Positions 43,989-53,881 of a DNA stretch of 64,000 nt are shown here, piece after piece (position 1 is the stretch's first letter; the number at the start of each line of letters is the position of its first letter). The position numbers were made by a program, and so were the translations under genes. The DNA is from Endozoicomonas gorgoniicola (GTDB lineage Bacteria > Pseudomonadota > Gammaproteobacteria > Pseudomonadales > Endozoicomonadaceae), in NCBI RefSeq assembly GCF_025562715.2, contig NZ_JAPFCC010000001.1:3945501-4009500 (forward strand), given 5' to 3'. The notes beneath the pieces are model-generated. The model had not been told where the DNA came from and made no database searches. It saw only the letters and a list, made by a program, of their open reading frames with translations.

Positions 43989-45403
43989 AAATCAAAACTG
44001 TACCTCGCTCTTGGTTTGATGAGACTGGTCTCCGCTTTGATAGTAATCCATATATTGGTGGAGCTATTGAAACAAGAGTTGAAATTAATTCATGTCCATA
44101 CCCTAAGCAGCGATTGGATGAACTTACTCGTGGTGGGTATTCAGGTATTGTCCATGCAGGAAGGATAAAAAGACATTGGGTTGATGACCCAGAGTATGGC
44201 TTACCCTTTCTTTCAGGCAGGGATATATTGCAATTTGACTATTCGAACTTACGTTTAATCAGAAAAAAATCAGCCATTGATAACCCCAAACTTAAGTTGA
44301 GTTCTGGGGCTACCCTGATCACTAGAGCAGGAACGGTTGGTAAAATGGCTTATGCTAGGCCAGACATGGAAGGTTTAGCGTGTACTGAAGATGTTTTACG
44401 AGTTGTACCCGATGAAGACAAAATTCACTCAGGATATTTGTATGCATATTTGAACAGTAAGTATGGGATTCCTCTCATTCTTGCCGGCACATATGGTGCG
44501 ATTATTCAACATATCGAACCTCCTCACATTTGTGACCTCCCTGTTCCCAGGTTAGGAGCCAGAGTAGAACAAGCTATTCATGAGTTAGTTGAAAAAGCTG
44601 CTAACAATCTCTCTGAATATCAGGAGCTAATCAATGAGGCGTCTTCCTTAGTTTTTACAACTTTAGGTTTAGAAAATATTTCTGCGTATGACTGGCGCTC
44701 TAACAAAAAGAAAGATTTTGGCTTTGTAGTACAGAGTTCAAATCTTGAGATCATGCGTGGCTGGAATCATTCAGAACGCTTGTCTTCTTTAAAGCAAAAT
44801 ATACGCTCTGTTAGACACTCAGAATTAAAAGACGTAATTGATCTTGACTGGTTACGCTGGCGAGTAATGTTTAAGCGCATAGATGCAGATAAAGAGCACG
44901 GCATTGAAGTGATGACCCAAAAAACCCTCTTTCAACTATTTCCTGAAGGTCGTTGGGTCAGTAAAGAATATCTATTGAACCATTCTCCACGATTTAAGGT
45001 TCCTGATGAAACAATCTTGATTGCAAAGCAGGGTACTCTTGGAGAGCAAGAGGTCTACTGCAGAAGTGAGTTTATTACGGGAGAACGTACGCTAGAAAGG
45101 GCGTATTCAGATCATTGTATGAGGGTTGTTGCCATACCTGAAAAAATTGATGCTGGCTACCTTTTTGCTTTTCTGCGTTCTCAGACAGGTTTCCGGCTCT
45201 TACGGGGTTTATCTGAAGGTTCGAAACAGCAGGATCTTCATTGGCGTATGGTGCCCACTCTTCCTATTCCTAGGTGCGGGGGAGACAAAGAAAAAGAAAT
45301 TGGTGATAAGGTTCGGAAAGCCTATAGGCTCAAGAACGAAGCCATACAATTATTTACTCAAGCCCGGAATAAGGTAGAGGAAACCATCGAAGGAGCGAAG
45401 TAA
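43985..45403 (+). CDS. HsdS-like DNA specificity subunit
   Basis: A 472-residue protein with two target-recognition halves. Half one contains LPFLSGRDILQFDYSNLRL, SGATLITRAGTVGK and IQHIEPPHICDLPVPRL; half two repeats the plan with ETILIAKQGTLGE and WRMVPTLPIPRC. A helical spacer ends each half (VEQAIHELVEKAANNLSEYQ and KVRKAYRLKNEAIQLFTQA). It should direct the adjacent methylase to its sequence. ATGA coupling to the methylase and a 1-bp overlap (TAATG) with the kinase gene place it in one operon. The frame is intact. Confidence 0.88.
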   Translation: MKIKTVPRSWFDETGLRFDSNPYIGGAIETRVEINSCPYPKQRLDELTRGGYSGIVHAGRIKRHWVDDPEYGLPFLSGRDILQFDYSNLRLIRKKSAIDNPKLKLSSGATLITRAGTVGKMAYARPDMEGLACTEDVLRVVPDEDKIHSGYLYAYLNSKYGIPLILAGTYGAIIQHIEPPHICDLPVPRLGARVEQAIHELVEKAANNLSEYQELINEASSLVFTTLGLENISAYDWRSNKKKDFGFVVQSSNLEIMRGWNHSERLSSLKQNIRSVRHSELKDVIDLDWLRWRVMFKRIDADKEHGIEVMTQKTLFQLFPEGRWVSKEYLLNHSPRFKVPDETILIAKQGTLGEQEVYCRSEFITGERTLERAYSDHCMRVVAIPEKIDAGYLFAFLRSQTGFRLLRGLSEGSKQQDLHWRMVPTLPIPRCGGDKEKEIGDKVRKAYRLKNEAIQLFTQARNKVEETIEGAK

Positions 45404-48400
45404 TGGCCAAGGTGATCCCCGGCGGTGGTGAACCCGTCAATGAAGCAGAACGTCTTGCCATACGGTACTTGCGAGATGAACTGCCCGATGATTATCTGCT
45501 GATGCATAATTTTGAAATTCAGCGGGGGCGGGATAAGTTTGAGGTCGATCTGGCGGTATTTACCCCTCACGCCATCTATATGGTGGATGTGAAGGGAACC
45601 CGGGGTTTGATCGATGTTTATGGCAATAAATGGTATCCGCAGGGGCGGCAATCGTTTACCTCGCCGCTGCTTAAGCTGCGTGGACATGCCAAAACCCTGA
45701 AGGGGATCATCACGGACGGTCACCCTGACCGTCCGGAGCTTCGGCAGATTTATGTAGACGCAACCATATTGCTGACTCATAAAAATGTTGAGTTCAAAGA
45801 CCCTCAGGATCGAGATTCAGCCAATGTTACAACCCTGAAAGAAGCCAAACGCTTTTTCTGTGACAGTAGTCGTATTGCTCACTGGGCGGAACGTAATATT
45901 CGGCCTCACTTTAATCTGGTGGGTAAAGCCTTGCTTGGTGTTGCCAAAAAACGAATTGGTCCTCTTCAGTTTGGTAACTGGGAGGTTCTTGAGCGTTTAG
46001 GCGGTGGGGAAGGCTATACCGAATATCGGGCTTTTCATGTACTTGCCGGTCAGAAGGCAGGAACAGCCATTATTAAAGCCTATGAAGCCGACCCTTATCT
46101 GCCGGAGCAGGAAAGACAGAAACAGCTGCGATTAATTGCAAACGGGTTTCGGGCACTTACCTGTTTACCAACTCATCCGAGTATTGCCGGTAGCCGGGAG
46201 TTCTTCACGAATGAAGATGAAAGCTGTTATTACCTGGTGATCGATGATTTACCTGGGCAGGCATTACGATTGTATTTGGATAAGCCCAATCTGGCATTAA
46301 CCCTGGATCAGAAGTTTCGTATAGCCAAAGATCTGCTTTCAGCCCTGAGCCATGCTCATACCCATGGCGTGGTACACCGTAACCTTACTCCCGGCACATT
46401 ACTTCTGGCTAAGGATGGCAAGATTCGTCTGGTCGGCTTTGACTTTGCCCGAAGCGGCAATGGCAGCAGTGACACCATTGCAGGAGAGCTGACAGAAGCT
46501 CTGGAAACCAGTTGGCAGGCACCGGAAGTATACAGCGATCCAGCCAAGGCCAGTCCTGAGTCTGATGTATTCACCGCTGGCTTGATTCTGTATGAGCTGT
46601 TTACCGGCGAACAGGCTTTTGCCAGCAGCACAGAACTGTTTGACCAAAGTGCGGAGTTTTCTCCAGCCCCTTCAAAGTTGCGCCGGGACTTACCAGAAGG
46701 GTTTGACCTTTGGCTGCAAACCCTGTGTGCCTTCAAACCGGAAGATCGCCCTACCGCAAAAGTGGCGAATCAGGCACTTGAAAAACTGTTAGCACCACCT
46801 GAATCCACTGAAGTCATTAAAATTGAAACAGAGACAAAGCCGGAAACAATAACACCGGAACAGGAAGCAAAGCCCGAAGAGTTCGATTTTCATAACCTGA
46901 AGCAGGGTGACACCCTGAACCGTAAGTTTATGGTTCAAAGCAAGCTGGGCAAAGGCCAGTTTGGTGTAGTGTATAAAGTGATTGATACGCTTGGCGATGT
47001 CACCCGTGCCATCAAGCTGATTCTTAATGATCGTCACTCTACCCTGAATCGCTTAAAGAAAGAGTACAAACTGTTGCTCCGTCTACCCGATCACCCCCAT
47101 GTGGTTAAGGTAGTTGATGCAGCGTATCTGACCCCAGGCAATATTCCTTTTCTGGTATTTGAATATCTTGAAGGTCAGGATGTGGCTGCCATGGTAGAAA
47201 AAGAGGCTTTTTCGCCTGAGGATGTTCTGTCACTGGCCAAACAAACGGCTGAAGGCCTGGCGCACCTGCATAAAAACACGGTTTTCCATTGTGATATCAA
47301 ACCGGGCAACCTGCTCTGGACCCGTGGCGGCGTGAAGATTATCGATTTTAATGTGTCTGTCGATGCCTCCCATGGGATGAAACAGGGGGGCGGCACTCGT
47401 CGTTATATTCCACCCGATATTGATCTGGATATGCCTCCACAGTCCAGCGACCTGGCTGATCGTGATCTGTATGCTTTGGGCATTACTCTGTATCAGGTAT
47501 TAACAGGGCGTTACCCATGGGAAGCTTCTGCGCCACCACCGGCCACACCTGCAAAAGACCCACGGGAGATCAATGGTTTTGATGAACTCGCCCCTGAATT
47601 TGCCGGATTACTGTTAAAAGCGATCAGTCCAAAAAGAGCGGATCGTTTTGCATCTTGCTCAGAACTGGTGGAAGGCCTGGGCAAGATTAAACAGGCTCGA
47701 CGCATCAAAGCCGATGATTCCTCCACAGCCAGCTGGAAGGCTCTGGGTGGTGGCTCTGGTGACAATATCAACCCCTATGTCGGACACCTGCTGACACTTT
47801 ACAGCCAAAGCCCTCATAGCAATGCTGGTACTCGTGGTCTGGATGCTTTTGCAGAAAAACTTTATGTCGATACGGTTCTTGACCGTGAACTGCTACCTGC
47901 AGTGCTAAATGGTGATTTTAAACTGGTGCTGATTACCGGTAATGCCGGTGATGGTAAAACCGCTTTCCTGCAAATGCTGGAAGCAGAAGCTAATAATCGC
48001 AAAGCACAATTTTCTGCACCACTACCAAATGGCAAACGGTTTAAGCTGGGACAACAGAATTACCTCACCAACTATGATGGCAGTCAGGACGAAGGTGACC
48101 AGGATAACCAACAGGTTCTGGATGATTTCTTTGCTCCCTTTACTGGCGACGATGGAGAGAAATGGTCTGCTGGTGAGACTCGTCTGATCGCTATTAACGA
48201 AGGGCGATTAATTGACTATCTGACTACTGAGAAGACCCGTTTCAATCGATTAGGACAGATCGTTCACACAGGACTTGAGACAGGTGAAGAGCTGGACGGA
48301 GTTGCCGTTGTAAACCTGAATCAACGCAGTGTTACTGCTCAGCTAAATGACAGTAACCACGAAGGATCAATCCTGAAGCGGCTGATAGGCCGAATGACCC

Positions 48401-49542
48401 ACGAAAAACTCTGGCAGGCTTGTGAAGGGTGTTCCCTGAAAGATAAGTGTTATGCCTACCACAATGCCCGCACATTCCAGGATGAAACCGCAGCTACTAA
48501 AGTGATTGAACGGCTGGAGACGCTCTATGACCTGAACCAGTTGCAGGACAGACAGCACATTACTTTAAGGGACCTGCGCTCAGCGTTAACTTATATGCTG
48601 GTTGGTACCCGGAACTGTCAGCAGATTCAGGAGCTCTATAAATCGGGTGACCGGGAAACCATTATTCAGTCCTACTACTTCAACAGTTGGCAAGGCGGTG
48701 ACTTACCCAACAAGGATCGTCTGCTCAGTCAGCTGAAAACCGTAGACATTGCTCAGGCTCCTGACCCTAAGCTGGATCGTGGACTGGATTTTGTTGCCCC
48801 TGCGCTCTCTCAAGGAAGCTTTGGCTTCGAACAGCGCGGGCATTACGATCTGGATATTCTTGCCAGACTTTATGATGACCTGCCCAGAGATTACAACGGC
48901 AAAGCCACCCAACACCGTTTTCAGGCACACCAGCAATTTGTTGCCATTGCCAAACGTCGTTACTTCTTTGAACGCCGTGATGACCAGTGGCGCACCATGC
49001 TGCCATACAGTTCAGCGGTCAGCATGATTCAGTTATTGAAGCAGGAAAGCTCTCTGGACATTGCTTTAGGCAAGGTGCTGCACGCCATCAACCGTGGTGA
49101 AGGTTTAACCGATGCCCGTCGTTTAGGCGACAATCTGGCTCTGCAGGTGCGGCAGGTTGATAAAGGCACTGTTCGCAGCTATCGCCTGTTTTCAGCGGAT
49201 CAGTTTGCTCTGGCTATTCGCCATGCAGGCCAGAAAAACCGTTTTGTGGAAAATCAGCCGCAGGGGCTGACGCTTCAGTATAAAGGAGCATCCGGTACTC
49301 AGGCAGAACTGGTTATCAACCTTGATGTGTTTGAAATGTTAATGCGCCTGAATGAGGGCTATCGCCCCAGTGTGGAAGAGTTGCAAGGGTACTATCTTAA
49401 CCTGTCGATATTCAAAAACCTGTTGAATTCAGAGCCCTATCAGGAAGTGTTATTGACTACCACAGGGCATGATTTCTATCGGGTTGCCCGCAGTGATGAC
49501 GGTCGTCTGGATATGAGCCTACTCGGGGAAGGAGCGGCGTAA
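45403..49542 (+). CDS. NERD-pseudokinase-kinase-ATPase fusion protein (MADS kinase/PglW-like)
   Basis: A 1379-residue protein. Residues about 10-150 are a NERD nuclease-like domain (EVDLAVFTPHAIYMVDVKG). The first kinase domain (about 187-455) has HRNLTPG and GFDFAR instead of HRD and DFG, so it is probably inactive. The second (about 505-760) has GKGQFGVVYK, a Lys in AIKLIL, HCDIKPGN and IIDFNVS, and is more likely active. A P-loop ATPase region follows (TGNAGDGKTAFLQ, about 844) with a Cys cluster CEGCSLKDKC (about 1005). NERD plus double kinase recalls PglW of BREX type 2; gene order favours the MADS kinase. The frame is intact. It probably senses infection and phosphorylates a partner. 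Confidence 0.85.
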   Translation: MAKVIPGGGEPVNEAERLAIRYLRDELPDDYLLMHNFEIQRGRDKFEVDLAVFTPHAIYMVDVKGTRGLIDVYGNKWYPQGRQSFTSPLLKLRGHAKTLKGIITDGHPDRPELRQIYVDATILLTHKNVEFKDPQDRDSANVTTLKEAKRFFCDSSRIAHWAERNIRPHFNLVGKALLGVAKKRIGPLQFGNWEVLERLGGGEGYTEYRAFHVLAGQKAGTAIIKAYEADPYLPEQERQKQLRLIANGFRALTCLPTHPSIAGSREFFTNEDESCYYLVIDDLPGQALRLYLDKPNLALTLDQKFRIAKDLLSALSHAHTHGVVHRNLTPGTLLLAKDGKIRLVGFDFARSGNGSSDTIAGELTEALETSWQAPEVYSDPAKASPESDVFTAGLILYELFTGEQAFASSTELFDQSAEFSPAPSKLRRDLPEGFDLWLQTLCAFKPEDRPTAKVANQALEKLLAPPESTEVIKIETETKPETITPEQEAKPEEFDFHNLKQGDTLNRKFMVQSKLGKGQFGVVYKVIDTLGDVTRAIKLILNDRHSTLNRLKKEYKLLLRLPDHPHVVKVVDAAYLTPGNIPFLVFEYLEGQDVAAMVEKEAFSPEDVLSLAKQTAEGLAHLHKNTVFHCDIKPGNLLWTRGGVKIIDFNVSVDASHGMKQGGGTRRYIPPDIDLDMPPQSSDLADRDLYALGITLYQVLTGRYPWEASAPPPATPAKDPREINGFDELAPEFAGLLLKAISPKRADRFASCSELVEGLGKIKQARRIKADDSSTASWKALGGGSGDNINPYVGHLLTLYSQSPHSNAGTRGLDAFAEKLYVDTVLDRELLPAVLNGDFKLVLITGNAGDGKTAFLQMLEAEANNRKAQFSAPLPNGKRFKLGQQNYLTNYDGSQDEGDQDNQQVLDDFFAPFTGDDGEKWSAGETRLIAINEGRLIDYLTTEKTRFNRLGQIVHTGLETGEELDGVAVVNLNQRSVTAQLNDSNHEGSILKRLIGRMTHEKLWQACEGCSLKDKCYAYHNARTFQDETAATKVIERLETLYDLNQLQDRQHITLRDLRSALTYMLVGTRNCQQIQELYKSGDRETIIQSYYFNSWQGGDLPNKDRLLSQLKTVDIAQAPDPKLDRGLDFVAPALSQGSFGFEQRGHYDLDILARLYDDLPRDYNGKATQHRFQAHQQFVAIAKRRYFFERRDDQWRTMLPYSSAVSMIQLLKQESSLDIALGKVLHAINRGEGLTDARRLGDNLALQVRQVDKGTVRSYRLFSADQFALAIRHAGQKNRFVENQPQGLTLQYKGASGTQAELVINLDVFEMLMRLNEGYRPSVEELQGYYLNLSIFKNLLNSEPYQEVLLTTTGHDFYRVARSDDGRLDMSLLGEGAA

Positions 49543-51221
49543 TGGCACTAAGCAGAAGAGATAAAGAGTTCCGCCTCACTCGAATTACCTATGTTGATTT
49601 CAAACATCTGGAAATGGATCGGGTGTTAACAGCGTTTTTTGCCCGGTTGTTTCATGATGGCTATACCAGTCGCATCAACCGCAAATTTGAACTGACTACC
49701 GAAGCTTTTGTCGAAGAGTTTCTGGAGCACCCGGAGTGGTTCAAGGGTTTTGATAAGCATCCTGACATTCTAAGTCGCTGGGTTGAAACCCATTTAATGG
49801 ATGTAGTAAATCGAGGCAAGGCAAAACAGGCTATCGCTTCACCCCGGCCATTGCATGGTTATACCTATCGTTTCCGGAATCCCAAGCATTCCAGAGATTA
49901 CGGTGCAGCACAGCATCTCTATGAACTGTTGAACCATGCACGCAATGGTTCTGGTCATAATGCACTTGAGCATTTGAAGTCGTTTTTCTTTCCAGATAAA
50001 GACCCGGTTACCGGAAGTACACAGGCGAGCAGCACCATTGATGTGGAAACACAGGCACTGCTGCGCTTTCTTGAACAGGTAAGCGATGCGCCGGATCAGC
50101 GCCAGCGGGATAGTTATAAACCATTGTGTATCGGCTCGGCAGACCTGTTGGCTGAAGATATCCAGCGACTGCTGTTTTACCGGAATTTTATCCCCAGAAC
50201 AGTGATGGTTGATTATCTTAAATCCCTGATTGGATTTCATCTGGCACTGTACCATCTCAGATTAATGAAACTGTTACCTGCTCTGGTAAAGAAAGAAAGC
50301 GGTGATCCAACCTGTGCAGCCTGCCCTATGGCGCCAAGGGATTATGATAATCCTCAGGGAGACTGCCCTTACAAGGTTGGGTTGTTCCTTGATTTGACTG
50401 GCAATCCGGAGTCTGATGTTGCAAGGCTGGCAGAACGCAGCGCTGATGTGCATTTCCGTCGAATTCCAGCCTTCGTCAAAGCTTATATCACCACTAAAAA
50501 GCTGGATGAATTTACCCAGGGGCTGGTGAAAAAAGGCAAGATTAACAAACCGGATAGAGGTCACTTTTCCGTTGATGAGCTGGTGAAATTTCAGCAGCAG
50601 CCTCATAGCACCGAACGCAATATGTTTTTTGGTCAGAGAGTCAGTGCCCTGATTCAGGATTCACAGGAAAATGCACAGGCGGACCTGGACCCTGAAATAC
50701 AGGCGGTCGTTGACCTCGGCTTGCCAGAATATGAAAGCTATATCGAAATGCTGGTCGCTGTTATGGGCAAGGGGCATAAGCGTTACATTACTGAATGCCT
50801 TGACTCCCTGATGATGAAAAATCGTTCCGGAGCCATACTGGCTCAACAGCGATCCAGAAATGCCCCCAGACGTTTTGTTCTTGATAGCCGCCTGTTGGAG
50901 GTCTTGTTGCAAATTGCAGTGTTAAAACCGGGTGGAAGCAAAGGTTACCACACTGGTGAAATGCGAATTGATGACCTGCTTGGTTTTCTGCGCAAACGCT
51001 ATGGCTTGTATATAGACCGCTTACCTTCAGGTGACGGCTTCTCTGCAGCGACTATTTCTGATCGACAGGCTCTGCGTACCAATGAAGCAGCGTTCCGATC
51101 CCGACTTCGTGAAGTAGGCTTTTATCGTGATCTTTCAGACGCATATATCACACAGACCATTACCCCAAGATACAAAATTACAGCTGGCAGTGAAACACCT
51201 GTTGTAGGAGGTGGAGTATGA
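49542..51221 (+). CDS. Unknown protein of the MADS-like operon
   Basis: A 559-residue soluble protein with an intact frame. No catalytic motif is recognised. A Cys cluster, TCAACPMAPRDYDNPQGDCPY (Cys at 265, 268 and 282 approximately), could bind zinc. The rest is mainly helical with a Lys/Arg-rich end. A 1-bp overlap with the kinase gene and ATGA overlap with the next gene show strict coupling. By order it matches the penultimate MADS protein (MAD7 from memory); its molecular role is not known to me. Confidence 0.75.
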   Translation: MALSRRDKEFRLTRITYVDFKHLEMDRVLTAFFARLFHDGYTSRINRKFELTTEAFVEEFLEHPEWFKGFDKHPDILSRWVETHLMDVVNRGKAKQAIASPRPLHGYTYRFRNPKHSRDYGAAQHLYELLNHARNGSGHNALEHLKSFFFPDKDPVTGSTQASSTIDVETQALLRFLEQVSDAPDQRQRDSYKPLCIGSADLLAEDIQRLLFYRNFIPRTVMVDYLKSLIGFHLALYHLRLMKLLPALVKKESGDPTCAACPMAPRDYDNPQGDCPYKVGLFLDLTGNPESDVARLAERSADVHFRRIPAFVKAYITTKKLDEFTQGLVKKGKINKPDRGHFSVDELVKFQQQPHSTERNMFFGQRVSALIQDSQENAQADLDPEIQAVVDLGLPEYESYIEMLVAVMGKGHKRYITECLDSLMMKNRSGAILAQQRSRNAPRRFVLDSRLLEVLLQIAVLKPGGSKGYHTGEMRIDDLLGFLRKRYGLYIDRLPSGDGFSAATISDRQALRTNEAAFRSRLREVGFYRDLSDAYITQTITPRYKITAGSETPVVGGGV

Positions 51222-52189
51222 CGCAAGGACTGCGAAGTCTGCAGGCCCATGATCTGGCAGCAGAGCTGGAACAAACACTGTTTCCCCATTTGGTGGAAAT
51301 CGTAAAATCCAGAGCTGATGGTCATTGCATGCGGGTGTCTGATCTGGATGATGTCCTGATGATCCGACTGGGAACTCGCCTTCAAGCAGAAGTGCCGAAT
51401 GCACAGATAGCATTGCTGGTGAATAAAAGCAGCTCTGCTGTGCCTGAGTCTCTGGGAGTTACCAGTACCAAACTGGTGGAAATGCGTAACCCCCATGCGG
51501 ATGGCTCGCAGCGCCCCCCTCTTCTTGTTTTTGTACCCAGTGATTTGCGAGCTGCAGCGGAAGATTCTTTTGGCATTGCAACCTTTGAAGAAATTCCGGT
51601 TGGGAATATCTACAAAACGCTGAAAAGACAGTTATTACAAAAATTGCCGGGCAACTTTAAAGGTCCAGTTGGTGAACTCATTAAACGACTGACAGAAGGC
51701 GATAACCCATGGATTTTTGCCGATGATTTTGCAGTTGTACGTTTTTTGTTAACCGCCAAAATTAACGGTTTTGATGGCGAGGCTATTGGTGCATCCCTGT
51801 ATGAGCTTGGATTGATACCTGATTTTAAGCTGCTGACAGAGCCTGAAAAGGCTCCTAACAAAATCAATCGCAACCGGGAATGCGTTGAAACTATCACCTG
51901 GTCAGATAAATCTGAACGAGGCAGGGCCTTAGAACTCGGTTTGACTGAAAAAGCATTTCGGGCTCAGGTCGCTGAGTTTCTGGTCGAGACAGGTGTCGAA
52001 AACCCAAAACACTGGACTCATAAGATTATTCTGGATCGAAGCTGCTGGCAGTTTGCTTTTAATCACTGGGTATTTGAAGACTCAAAGGATATTGATTCTG
52101 TTCATATCTTTGATGTGTCTACCAATCTGCCAGTAGTTGCGGAGGATGAAAAAGACCCAAAGCTCAGTCAACTAGCCCGAATATTTCAT

Positions 52190-53881
52190 AAATGAGCAAC
52201 AAGTTCCGGAAAAAACATCCCATTCTGATTTTTTCGGAGGTCTGTTGCTCTACTGTCCATGAAAAAGGTATTACAACCCGAACTCACCATTAATTCGGAT
52301 GTTTTTTGATCAGCACCTGCTTTTTCAGGACAACAGAATTCCCCAACACTCTTTCTGTTGGTCGCTATTTTATTCTGATTGAGTTTATGAAGCTGACTAT
52401 CCCGGTCGAGGCAGCGGCATTGAATAAAAGACTTCGGTTATATGCTGCAAAAGCCCTTTTATTGGACAGCTGCGGGGCAAGTGAAGTTTGATTCGGTCTT
52501 TATACTCAACCACTTTAACCGCGACCTTACAAAGTTTTGTGATCACGGTTGATGGCTGTGCCTTTTCCAGCTCCGTACCTTTCAGTGCCTTGGTTCTCAG
52601 CTCATAGTGAAGAACATAAGCAGCGCAGGCGTAAAACATTCTCAGGTGATTTGCCAGAAAGCCCTGATCTGACAAGCGATCACCGGACAAATCACTTTTC
52701 AGATGCTTAATGAAGTTCTCATCCTGCCCTCTGGGACAATAAAGGTCTTCATATATTTCCTCGGGGGAAGCCTCCATCATCGAAGTCACAATAAAGCGGG
52801 GATTGTCGCCTTTCTGGTTGACCTCTGCCTTATAGATTATCCGGGTGTCCAGCCCTTTCCAGCTTTTTGCCTGATAGTCCGTTTCTCCGTAGAGCCTGAG
52901 TCGCTCAGGCTCTGGCATGTTGTTCAGTTTTGCCAGCCCGGTTTTAACGTCGAGAGCTTTCCGCGCTTCATCCAGCAACTCTTTGGCTTTAGGTCGCAAG
53001 GCCGTCTTGTGTCCTGCGCCTTTTCCCAGCACGTAGTCGGAGTGAGGGTCATCCTGAACAACCTGCATTAACTCTGGTTGGGCAAAGTGGCTATCCCCAC
53101 GAACCAGTAAATGGGTTTTCGGCCATCTTGTACGGATCAGCTTAATGAGGCGCTGGAGAATAGCTGCATTCTCTCGGCCTGTGGGTGTTTTTCCAGGACG
53201 CAGGATCGAAGTGATCAGCTTGCCGCTGAGCCCCTCAAAGATCATTAAGGGCAAGTAACAGTAGTCTTGATATTTGGCGTTGAACAGGTTCATCTGCTGG
53301 CCGCCATGGGTGATAGCAGGCGTATGATCCAGGTCGATAATGATGGCTAATGGCGGGTATTCATAACTGCTGATGAAGTGATCAGCCAGTGCTTTGGTCA
53401 TATTATAAATATCCCGTTTGGTCATGGACTGACCAAGCCTTGTATACGTTGGAGCGGAAGCCAGATGGTTATCATCGTCCAGTGGGTTTCTTCCATTGGC
53501 AAGCTTAAAGATTGGGTCTTTACGCAGATGGTTGCTGTCGTTTGCATCTTCATAACCACAGGCCATTTGCAGAACTCTTTGGGCAATGAGTTCTTGCAGG
53601 GTGTGGTCGATGTAGGATTGATGACGTTTATCGTCAATGCCGTCAGTCAGCCTGGATATGATACCGCTGTGAAGCATTGTTTCACGTAGCATCAGGGCGC
53701 CAAAATCAGAGGATAATTCTCCGCCATTGAAGTCTGCCCGGATAGTTTTTCCGTTGGAGGGGTGAAAACGAAGCTGTTCTTGTGTAAATTTGTTCATGGC
53801 AAGTTCCGGTTTGCTTCTTCCGAAGCATTTTTTTGGTCGACCCAATTATATCAAGTGATTGGGCGGAACTTGCCTCTTTTT
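52190..53881 (-). mobile_element. IS1380-family element
   Basis: About 1.69 kb inserted in the MAD8-like gene, within what was probably the palindrome ATATTTCATGAAATAT. Left and inverted right tips both contain CAAGTTCCG close to the edge. Because the target is symmetrical, the exact tips and the target duplication cannot be fixed by eye. It carries one transposase gene, minus strand, and about 200 bp of non-coding sequence at its left end (52190-52396). Confidence 0.8.
52397..53797 (-). CDS. IS1380-family DDE transposase
   Basis: A 466-residue protein from ATG 53797. Conserved blocks are HPSNGKTIRADFNGGELSSD at the N terminus, LAIIIDLDHTPAITHGGQQ (first Asp), HLLVRGDSHFAQPELMQ (second Asp) and RGQDENFIKHLKSDLSGDRL (Glu region). 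The frame is open, so it may be active. A TTG at 53845 upstream is in frame but ATG is preferred. Confidence 0.9.
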   Translation of the reverse strand: MNKFTQEQLRFHPSNGKTIRADFNGGELSSDFGALMLRETMLHSGIISRLTDGIDDKRHQSYIDHTLQELIAQRVLQMACGYEDANDSNHLRKDPIFKLANGRNPLDDDNHLASAPTYTRLGQSMTKRDIYNMTKALADHFISSYEYPPLAIIIDLDHTPAITHGGQQMNLFNAKYQDYCYLPLMIFEGLSGKLITSILRPGKTPTGRENAAILQRLIKLIRTRWPKTHLLVRGDSHFAQPELMQVVQDDPHSDYVLGKGAGHKTALRPKAKELLDEARKALDVKTGLAKLNNMPEPERLRLYGETDYQAKSWKGLDTRIIYKAEVNQKGDNPRFIVTSMMEASPEEIYEDLYCPRGQDENFIKHLKSDLSGDRLSDQGFLANHLRMFYACAAYVLHYELRTKALKGTELEKAQPSTVITKLCKVAVKVVEYKDRIKLHLPRSCPIKGLLQHITEVFYSMPLPRPG

